In this document: piece by piece, positions 60,643-64,000 of the stretch
Layout of the letters: each line of letters opens with the position of its first letter
How positions within the stretch are numbered: position 1 is the first letter of the stretch
NCBI GenBank assembly: GCA_025362495.1
Contig: JANYGI010000011.1
Span: 22,830 to 86,829, forward strand
Length of the DNA stretch: 64,000 nucleotides
Source of the DNA: Byssovorax sp.
GTDB lineage: Bacteria > Myxococcota_A > Polyangia > Polyangiales > Polyangiaceae
Reading direction: 5' to 3'
Program-made: the position numbers and the translations under genes
Notes under the pieces: model-generated
Seen by the model: the letters and a program-made list of their open reading frames with translations, nothing else
Database searches by the model: none
What the model was told of the DNA's origin: nothing

Positions 60643-61879
60643 CGAGCGCACCGGAGTACACGAAGTCGCCGAGCGTGCCTTCGTCGTTCAGGTACGCCGA
60701 CACGCGACCGATCTCGTCCTCACGAAGGCTGCGCACCGAGGTCTTGCCGGCGTGTCGCTCGACGAGCCGGATCGCGCGCGGATCGGCCCAGCTCACCACT
60801 TGCGGTGATTGCGTGGTGAGGACGATCTGGCGATCGATCGAGTAGGCGTCGATCTCGGCGAGCAGCTTGGAGAGCAGGCCGGGGTGAACTGCGGTCTCGG
60901 GCTCTTCGATGAGGAGTAGCTTCACATCGGGGAAGAGCAGCCAAAGCAGAAGCTCAGCGACCCGGAGCGTACCATCGGAGAGCAGCCCCAAGTTCGTCCC
61001 ATCAACCACCACACTCGCGAGGTCTCGGCTCGGTGCGGTGCGGTCCGCGTCGAGGTCGCGGTACAGCTTCACGTTCACTTGTTCGAACAACCCGATGCGG
61101 CGCCCCAGCGCGACGAACTCGTCGAAGCGCTCTCGGTGCTCTTGGTGCCAGAAAACGAGGATGTAGGCTAGACGATGGATCTTGCGGGGCTCCCGCGTGT
61201 CGCGGGTGCGGTTGGTTTCAGGATAGGGGAAGGTCAGCTGTTCGCGTTCCCCGTCGCCTCTTGGCATTCCTGACGGCGAAAGCGACACTTCAATGAACAA
61301 CTTACGGAGAGGGGCCGTCATCGCGGGGAACGAGAGTGCTGCGCGACCGCGAACCCCGATCGTCCATCTGAGCAGCGTCCAGCCTGTCGGAATCTCTCGT
61401 TCCTCAGTTTTGTCGTAGGTAACTATCCCGTCATCAACGTTCCAGAGCAGCCGGTCGCTGTCGCCTCGAACCCAGCACGATTCACGTACGACAAGGTCCG
61501 CCCCGGCACCGGCCGTCAGTGCTGTGAATTGAGCGTTCTCGCGCTTCTCATTCCTTGCACGCCAGTGGCATTCGTAGCGGAGCTTGAACGAGGTCTCTGC
61601 TGAACGCAGAGGCGTCACTTCGACGTCGCACGCGAAATGGGCCGGGTCAGGCACGGCAGCTTGAATGCCGCCGGCTGCCGCCAAGGTCCCTGCGCCGATT
61701 CCCTCAAATAAGAGGGACTTTCCCGCCCCGTTTTTCCCAACGAGGACAGTTGTACGCGGAGCAATCTCGACGCGCACGTCGCCTCCAAGCGACGCCGATT
61801 CTTTCAACTCCACGGCCGAGAAAGAGAGATCCCAGCTCGGCTCGCCTGCCTCGTCCGTCGTCTTCTCCGCAGCGCTCAT
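60635..61879 (-). CDS. OLD/AAA_21-like ATPase
   Basis: 414 residues from the ATG at 61879. Walker A GKNGAGKS (48-55) follows a RecF/SMC-like start (VELKESASLGGDVRVEIAPRTTVLVG). The ABC-type signature region is LGLLSDGTLRVAELLLWLL. Walker B is VKLLLIEEPETAVHPGLL and the switch QIVLTTQSPQVV, where Gln replaces the usual His of THS. There is no fused nuclease, so it is a stand-alone ATPase needing the downstream TOPRIM-like partner. Such pairs are mostly anti-phage or toxin systems. TAGCTT ends 7 nt before the ATG. Confidence 0.82.
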   Translation of the reverse strand: MSAAEKTTDEAGEPSWDLSFSAVELKESASLGGDVRVEIAPRTTVLVGKNGAGKSLLFEGIGAGTLAAAGGIQAAVPDPAHFACDVEVTPLRSAETSFKLRYECHWRARNEKRENAQFTALTAGAGADLVVRESCWVRGDSDRLLWNVDDGIVTYDKTEEREIPTGWTLLRWTIGVRGRAALSFPAMTAPLRKLFIEVSLSPSGMPRGDGEREQLTFPYPETNRTRDTREPRKIHRLAYILVFWHQEHRERFDEFVALGRRIGLFEQVNVKLYRDLDADRTAPSRDLASVVVDGTNLGLLSDGTLRVAELLLWLLFPDVKLLLIEEPETAVHPGLLSKLLAEIDAYSIDRQIVLTTQSPQVVSWADPRAIRLVERHAGKTSVRSLREDEIGRVSAYLNDEGTLGDFVYSGALDG

Positions 61880-61886
61880 CGAGCGC

Positions 61887-61892
61887 AAGCTA
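61887..61892 (-). promoter_or_regulatory. -10-like TAGCTT, 7 nt before ATPase start
   Basis: Minus-strand TAGCTT ends 7 nt before the ATG at 61879, within the 79-bp gap to the divergent Schlafen-type gene. Confidence 0.45.
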
Positions 61893-61958
61893 GCACGACG
61901 TCACGCAGGCTCCGTGCGAACGAAGACAGCCTCCACGGCGCGCAGTAAGGTGGCGACG

Positions 61959-63149
61959 ATGCTCACGCTGGAAGAAGCTCGCAAGCTCGTCGCGACGCCG
62001 GAGTCCGAACGGATCGAGCGCAAGCGCGCCTTCAGCGACGCAGAGGCGGTCCGCTCGGCGATCTGCGCGTTCTCGAACGACATGCCCGGCTCCAACAAGC
62101 CCGGCTTCGTGCTCATCGGCGTCGAGGACGACGGACAGCTCGCTCGTCTGGCGATCACCGACGATCTCCTCCTGCGCCTGAGCGCGCTGCGCGACGAGGG
62201 CAACATCCTCCCGCTGCCACGGATGGAGGTGTACCGGATCGAGATCGAGCCGGGCGTCGAGATCGCGGTGGTCGAGGTGGCCGCGTCGTCAGCAGGCCCG
62301 GTGCGCTTGCGCGGGCGAACATGCATTCGCGTCGGCCCGCGAAACGCGATCGCGAGCCTGGAAGAAGAGCGCCTCCTCGCCGAGCGCCAGCGCTTGAACA
62401 TGATCGACAGGTTCGATCAGAAGCCCTACCTGGGCCGGATCACTATCGACGATCTGCGGGTCGACTTCTTTCGCGACGAGTACCTGCCACGCATGGTCGC
62501 GAAGGAGGTGCTGGAGCACGACACGCGTCCGGTCGAGCAGCAGCTCGCGGCCGTGCGCCTCTGGGCGAGCTGGGTCGACAAGCCGACGAACGCCAGCGTC
62601 CTGTTGATAGCGAAGGATCCGCGTGAGTGGATCGATGGGTTGTGGATGCAGTTCGTCCGCTTCGACGGACCGGACCGCTCGTACAAGGTGATCTCCGACG
62701 CGAAGTACGAGGGCAGCGTCTTCGATCAGATCAAAGCGCTGGAGCAGATCCCGAAGAACATCCGCACCGTGCGTACGGCCTCCGGCGAGGAGGTCCCCGA
62801 CTATCCCGAGGAGGCGATCCGCGAGCTGGTGATCAACGCGATCCTGCACCGCGCGTACGACGTCGGGAACTCGCCGAGCCTGTTCTACTGGTACTCGGAT
62901 CATGTCGAGGTGCTGAACCCTGGTGGGCTCTTCGGAGATCTGACCGCCGACCTGTTCGGCACGAAGACGACGTACCGGAATGAAGTCCTCGCGGAGGCGA
63001 TGAGGGCTTTCGGCTACGTGCACAAGTTCGGAACGGGGGTCCCGACGGTGCGGCGGACGCTGGCGGCGAACGGCAATCCACCGGCGAACTTCGACCTCAC
63101 GCACACGAGCTTCTGGGTCAACGTGTTCCCGCGCAAGGACGAGGCGTAG
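61959..63149 (+). CDS. Schlafen/AlbA_2 domain protein with HATPase_c_4
   Basis: 396 residues. The N-terminal AlbA_2/Schlafen-like domain has the acidic-basic core ESERIERKRAF, SAICAFSNDMPGSNKPGFVLIG and VEVAASSAGPVRLRGRTCIRVG. The C-terminal half matches HATPase_c_4: YPEEAIRELVINAILHRAYD, YWYSDHVEVLNPGGLFGDL and FGTGVPTVRRTLAANG. Such proteins are ATP-dependent helicase-like or transcription-linked factors frequently found in defence islands. AAGGTGG about 8 nt before the ATG is a usable ribosome-binding site. It is divergent from the OLD-like operon. Confidence 0.85.
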   Translation: MLTLEEARKLVATPESERIERKRAFSDAEAVRSAICAFSNDMPGSNKPGFVLIGVEDDGQLARLAITDDLLLRLSALRDEGNILPLPRMEVYRIEIEPGVEIAVVEVAASSAGPVRLRGRTCIRVGPRNAIASLEEERLLAERQRLNMIDRFDQKPYLGRITIDDLRVDFFRDEYLPRMVAKEVLEHDTRPVEQQLAAVRLWASWVDKPTNASVLLIAKDPREWIDGLWMQFVRFDGPDRSYKVISDAKYEGSVFDQIKALEQIPKNIRTVRTASGEEVPDYPEEAIRELVINAILHRAYDVGNSPSLFYWYSDHVEVLNPGGLFGDLTADLFGTKTTYRNEVLAEAMRAFGYVHKFGTGVPTVRRTLAANGNPPANFDLTHTSFWVNVFPRKDEA

Positions 63150-63314
63150 CGCCTCGGAGATCAAGACTGGAGCGATGAGCTGCGAATGGGCGTCTCGGGA
63201 GCTCCAGCAGCTTCCATCGACGCGCCGATGAGCGTCTTCGGTGCTCCGGCGCCGCTCGCTGGCCTGGATCGAGGGCTCCACGGACCGCGCCTCGCGTGGC
63301 GCAAATCAACGGGG

Positions 63315-63320
63315 TAGGCT
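63315..63320 (+). promoter_or_regulatory. -10-like TAGGCT, 6 nt before GTG
   Basis: TAGGCT ends 6 nt before the GTG at 63327. The hexamer favours this GTG over the ATG at 63345. Confidence 0.5.
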
Positions 63321-63326
63321 CGCGGC

Positions 63327-64000
63327 GTGAGCACCAAACCCGTCATGCCGGCGGCGTCACCCGGCGCGCTGCCGATTGGCCCCACGGAAGAAGTGTGGCG
63401 GGCGATGACGCCGGACGAGCGCGAGCGGTTCCTGGTGAACGTCAACGAGTCGCTCTCGGATCCACAGAACACGAGGGGCGAGGGGCGGACTCACAAGAAG
63501 GCGAAGACCCGCGCTCTCGACATGCTCGGCCTTCACTTTCGCGCGCTGGGGCGCGTCGTCTATCTCGCCGAAGAGATGTCGGTCGTGTACCCGGGGGAAG
63601 AGGTCTTCACCCCGGATCTCCTCGCTGTCGTCGGCGTGGAGGAGCCCGAGGACGACGAGCGCGTGGCGTGGGTGGTGCTCGACGAGGGCAGGGGACTCGA
63701 TCTCGCGATCGAGGTCCTTCACATGGGCAATCGCGAGAAAGATCTCGTGGCCAACGTCGAGCGCTATGCGCGCCTCGGCATCCCGGAATATTTCGTGTAC
63801 GACCGGGGCCGCCAGCAGATCTTCGGCTACCGGCTCACCGGCGTCGGCTCCACGCGTTACCAGCGGATCGTGCCGCAGTCAGGCCGGTACACGTCGAACG
63901 TGCTCGGGCTCGATCTGGCGCTGCAGGGCGGGAAGCTGCGCTTCTTTCAAGGGATGGCGGAGCTGTTCGGCACGAGCGATCTGATCGGCCGGCTCACCGG
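63327..64000 (+). CDS. Uma2-family (PD-(D/E)XK) nuclease-like protein (partial)
   Basis: At least 224 residues, continuing past the window. The Uma2/DUF820 pattern is clear: VVYPGEEVFTPDLLAVVG (catalytic Asp), LDLAIEVLHMGNREKDLVANV (Glu in EVL, Lys nearby) and YARLGIPEYFVYDRGRQQIFGYRL. Uma2 proteins are expanded in myxobacteria and cyanobacteria as endonuclease-like proteins of unknown target. An N-terminal segment (EEVWRAMTPDERERFLVNV) precedes the nuclease core. It is transcribed in line with the Schlafen-type gene, 177 bp away. Confidence 0.85.
   Translation, partial: MSTKPVMPAASPGALPIGPTEEVWRAMTPDERERFLVNVNESLSDPQNTRGEGRTHKKAKTRALDMLGLHFRALGRVVYLAEEMSVVYPGEEVFTPDLLAVVGVEEPEDDERVAWVVLDEGRGLDLAIEVLHMGNREKDLVANVERYARLGIPEYFVYDRGRQQIFGYRLTGVGSTRYQRIVPQSGRYTSNVLGLDLALQGGKLRFFQGMAELFGTSDLIGRLT

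Overview
This 64 kb window is a GC-rich, gene-dense chromosomal segment that looks like Myxococcota, most likely order Polyangiales (Sorangium/Polyangium/Minicystis-like). The basis is gene content: a Ser/Thr kinase with an extracytoplasmic PEGA-type tail, many Ser/Thr/Gly-rich lipoproteins, a DUF1592/DUF1552 pair, an AT-hook protein, Rpn- and Uma2-type nuclease families, an ECF sigma factor and a split nuoLMN cluster. No rRNA operon, CRISPR array, insertion sequence or prophage is visible. The species call is inference.

Layout. 0-13 kb: the edge of a Cys-rich lipoprotein, RecD2, an N-terminally truncated Rpn-family remnant, a BNR-propeller lipoprotein, a Sel1-repeat protein, a GH5 lipoprotein, a CoA-binding protein coupled to a MacB-type permease, Kup, and two surface/membrane proteins. 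13-19 kb: the DUF1592/DUF1552 pair, then a Tat-exported multicopper oxidase coupled to a cysteine synthase. 18.9-21.1 kb: a decayed TonB-type locus (frameshifted lipoprotein, broken TonB-dependent receptor, ExbD tail fused to the receptor plug). 21.2-21.6 kb: a tRNA-Arg/tRNA-Lys operon with clear promoter and terminator. 21.6-26 kb: housekeeping genes (MepA-like endopeptidase, XthA, an esterase, an orphan NarL-type regulator). 26.4-33 kb: a HAD-GH65 sugar phosphorylase-type fusion, a tandem universal stress protein and a Lon-like protease. 33-38 kb: rplU-rpmA-HAD and clpB-radical SAM, both on the minus strand. 38-46.4 kb: glutaredoxin, Ser/Thr kinase, TPR/PEGA outer-membrane protein, small membrane proteins, Ffh and a CBM9-like lipoprotein. 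46.4-47.7 kb: 1.3 kb without a convincing gene, containing a cluster of four hairpins. 47.7-51.6 kb: AT-hook protein, metallophosphoesterase, DUF971-EngB, ECF sigma factor. 51.7-58.5 kb: nuoLMN. 58.6-64 kb: a tightly overlapping four-gene minus-strand chain (OLD-like ATPase, TOPRIM-like protein, TlpA-like lipoprotein, duplicated-module protein) next to a Schlafen/AlbA-type protein and a Uma2 nuclease, which resembles a defence island edge.

Two things stand out. First, both large antiporter-like subunits of complex I are modified: NuoL carries about 210 extra residues between its key Glu and Lys helices, and NuoM carries a signal peptide plus an Ig-like domain of about 130 residues ahead of its first helix. 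Both extras are predicted to be extracytoplasmic, which suggests a periplasmic cap on the distal membrane arm. Second, at least fourteen genes have a TANNNT hexamer ending only 5-10 nt before the start codon and no Shine-Dalgarno sequence, which points to widespread leaderless transcription.
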